35,390 nucleotides of DNA, taken from positions 1 to 35,390 of the forward strand of contig CASEZJ010000008.1 of the NCBI GenBank assembly GCA_949292525.1. Reading direction: 5' to 3'. Positions 33,924 to 35,390 of the stretch are shown piece after piece. Numbering within the stretch: the stretch's first letter is position 1; each line of letters begins with the position of its first letter. This stretch comes from an uncultured bacterium (GTDB lineage: Bacteria; Bacillota_I; Bacilli_A; Acholeplasmatales; Anaeroplasmataceae). Position numbers and translations under genes: made by a program. Under the pieces are notes generated by a model. That model saw only the letters and a program-made list of their open reading frames with translations. It was not told the origin of the DNA and searched no databases.

Positions 33924-34642
33924 GAAAATTTGTACTAATTAGTTTGATGGCTTTATTAATTGTAAACATCTATATTTATTATAATTCTGAAGTGCAATAT
34001 GACTATAAAGTTTATGCTTTAAAATCAATTTATAATTATATTTATGACTCAAGCAGAACTTATTATCTTAATTTTTATATTGATGAAAATTTAAAAGAAG
34101 AAAATTATACTTATTATTTAAAACAAGATGACAAAAAGATAAACATTGATGTTAAAGATAAAAATATAATTGGCTCTGAAAATATAATGGGAATAAATTA
34201 TTTAAATATAAGTTTAGAATTTTATTTAACTATGCCTATAGATACTTTTAAAGAAACTTATCTATTATTAGAAGGCTTAGATAAATATGAATTATATATA
34301 GGCTATTTTTATACTTATTATCAAAAAGAGCTAAATTATTTTCCTTATGATGCGATTGAACCTAAATATAGTAATAATAAGTTAACAGACATTGTCATAA
34401 AAACAGATTTTGTTATTGATGAAGCTAGAATAACACCAAATATAAATGTCAATTTAGAAAAGAACTACCAAGGTTATCTACTAAATCTAGAATATTTAGA
34501 AAACTATTATTTATATAAAACCTATATTTTAATACTCCAGGAAAAGGATAAATATGTTATTGATTGTCCGCGGTTTAAAATAAATAATAATTATTTATCA
34601 GAAAATTTAGAATATTTAAGTGAAGGTGTTAAATATGCTTAA
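33920..34642 (+). CDS. Membrane-anchored protein of unknown function
   Basis: A 240-residue protein with a hydrophobic N-terminus (FVLISLMALLIVNIYIYY, about 4-21) acting as a signal anchor; no lipobox. The outer part is rich in tyrosine, asparagine and lysine and predicted beta-rich (YELYIGYFYTYYQKELNYFP, TPNINVNLEKNYQGYLL). It has a single cysteine near the C-terminus (VIDCPRF). Not recognised. It overlaps its neighbours by 4 and 8 bases, so the four genes of this cassette are translated as a unit. It may be a docking or immunity partner of the secreted protein or part of the ABC transporter (inference). Confidence 0.8.
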   Translation: MRKFVLISLMALLIVNIYIYYNSEVQYDYKVYALKSIYNYIYDSSRTYYLNFYIDENLKEENYTYYLKQDDKKINIDVKDKNIIGSENIMGINYLNISLEFYLTMPIDTFKETYLLLEGLDKYELYIGYFYTYYQKELNYFPYDAIEPKYSNNKLTDIVIKTDFVIDEARITPNINVNLEKNYQGYLLNLEYLENYYLYKTYILILQEKDKYVIDCPRFKINNNYLSENLEYLSEGVKYA

Positions 34643-35222
34643 AATGGTTAATTTAAATTATCACAAAGGCTTTAAACATATTTTAAAAAATATTAATCTA
34701 ACCATTAATGATAATAGCTTTAATATAATCATTGGTGAAAACGGTTGTGGTAAGACAACATTATTAAAAATTATTACTAAATCAATAAAAAATAAAGCTT
34801 ATAAGACTAATTTTAAAGATGTTTTTTATTTGTCTGATAAATTTGTTTTACCGGGAAATAAATATGTTAAAGACTTTTTATATATGGCAATAAATTGTTT
34901 TAAATGTAGTATAAATATTGATAAAATAATTAATTATCTTGAATTACCAAATAAAAAAATAAAAGATTTATCAAAAGGTAATTATAAAAAAACAGCTCTT
35001 GTTTATAGTTTTATCACAGGAGCTGATTTAATTATTTATGATGAAATACTTGATGGTTTAGATAAAAATGTAGTTAAAAAGATTTTAAAATATTTAAAAA
35101 CACTTGATAAAACAATAATCATTGTTACGCATTTTCTAAAATTATTTAGATATTTTAAATATAACTTAATTGAATTAAATGAAGGAAGAATAGTAAATGA
35201 AGAAGATAGAACGTCAATTTAA
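34635..35222 (+). CDS. ABC transporter ATP-binding protein
   Basis: A 195-residue ABC ATPase, small but with nearly all motifs: Walker A GENGCGKT (34-41), signature LSKGN (112-116, in place of LSGGQ), Walker B LIIYDEILDGLD (132-143) with the catalytic glutamate and D-loop, and the H-loop IVTHF (H166). The Q-loop glutamine is not seen; YLSDKF stands there. The family cannot be named further; it resembles ATPases of bacteriocin, lantibiotic-immunity or other export/efflux systems. An in-frame GTG at 34620 is possible, but GAAGGTG (34622-34628) is spaced for ATG 34635. Its partner permease is probably the next, truncated gene. Confidence 0.9.
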   Translation: MLKMVNLNYHKGFKHILKNINLTINDNSFNIIIGENGCGKTTLLKIITKSIKNKAYKTNFKDVFYLSDKFVLPGNKYVKDFLYMAINCFKCSINIDKIINYLELPNKKIKDLSKGNYKKTALVYSFITGADLIIYDEILDGLDKNVVKKILKYLKTLDKTIIIVTHFLKLFRYFKYNLIELNEGRIVNEEDRTSI

Positions 35223-35390
35223 TTATTATTTAAGCTCTAAAAATTTTGTTATTATCTATATTTTATTATTAATTGGCTTTGGTATTATCTTAAATACAAT
35301 TGATAAAGATATATTTTATAGTGAAAGTCTATTATATATTAAAATAATAATAGTAATTTTAAATATATATTTATTCTTGTATATAACTAG
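35197..35390 (+). CDS. Membrane protein, probable ABC permease (cut by window end)
   Basis: The reading frame starts at ATG 35197, 26 bases inside the ATPase gene, with GAAGGA upstream, and runs open for 64 codons to the end of the window. Two hydrophobic helices are visible, NFVIIYILLLIGFGIIL and a second beginning YIKIIIVILNIYLFLYI, separated by a short polar loop. The start of a multi-helix permease for the upstream ATPase is the natural reading, but only the first 64 residues are present. Confidence 0.75.
   Translation, partial: MKKIERQFNYYLSSKNFVIIYILLLIGFGIILNTIDKDIFYSESLLYIKIIIVILNIYLFLYIT

Overview
The window is a 35.4 kb, very AT-rich stretch of chromosome with dense, mostly plus-strand operons. 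Gene content is that of a low-GC Gram-positive relative (class Bacilli in the broad sense). Conserved blocks resemble Bacillus: cytidylate kinase/S1 - der - gpsA - HU, and rimP-nusA-ylxR-ylxQ-infB-rbfA. UGA is a stop codon (for example at the ends of der, nusA, queH and the 33291 gene), so the organism does not use the Mycoplasma/Spiroplasma code. The compact gene set, extreme AT bias, an [FeFe] hydrogenase and the absence of sporulation genes here suggest an anaerobic, host-associated lineage such as Acholeplasma/RF39-like or Erysipelotrichales-like bacteria. That placement is inference. No rRNA, tRNA, CRISPR array or insertion sequence was found.

Layout: 1-216 holds hairpins and a terminator of something lying upstream. 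217-2460 is an operon of an unknown protein, DeoC and DeoD (nucleoside salvage). 2710-3048 is a short SSB, convergent with a Cof-type HAD phosphatase (3045-3776, minus). 3868-5653 is an operon of an unknown protein, an NfeD-like protein and an SPFH protein. 5759-7718 is a monomeric [FeFe] hydrogenase plus YqeY. 7754-9629 is a MATE transporter overlapping a small metallophosphoesterase. 9708-12569 is the divergent chaperone pair hslO/htpG, with a CIRCE operator over the htpG promoter. 12573-13411 is an FMN riboswitch controlling the riboflavin transporter ribU. 13600-15060 is an orphan lipoprotein, followed by a 436-base gene-poor stretch and then enolase (15497-16804).

From 16863 a tightly overlapping six-gene operon carries QueH, a patatin-like lipase, a second phosphoesterase, an RluA-type pseudouridine synthase, a membrane-anchored leucine-rich-repeat protein and an RsuA/RluB-type pseudouridine synthase. 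It is followed by a cytidylate kinase-S1 fusion, der, gpsA, HU and an ankyrin-repeat protein. 27802-32242 is the transcription/translation operon rimP to rbfA. Mrp (minus) follows. At the right edge is a cassette of a secreted beta-rich protein, a membrane-anchored protein, a small ABC ATPase and a truncated membrane protein.

Main points for a second look: the secreted-protein/ABC cassette at 33291-35390; the fused cytidylate kinase-S1 gene with an in-frame internal start exactly at the domain junction; HrcA-type control of htpG; two competing pairing partners for P1 of the FMN riboswitch; and a run of extended -10 promoters (TGnTATAAT).
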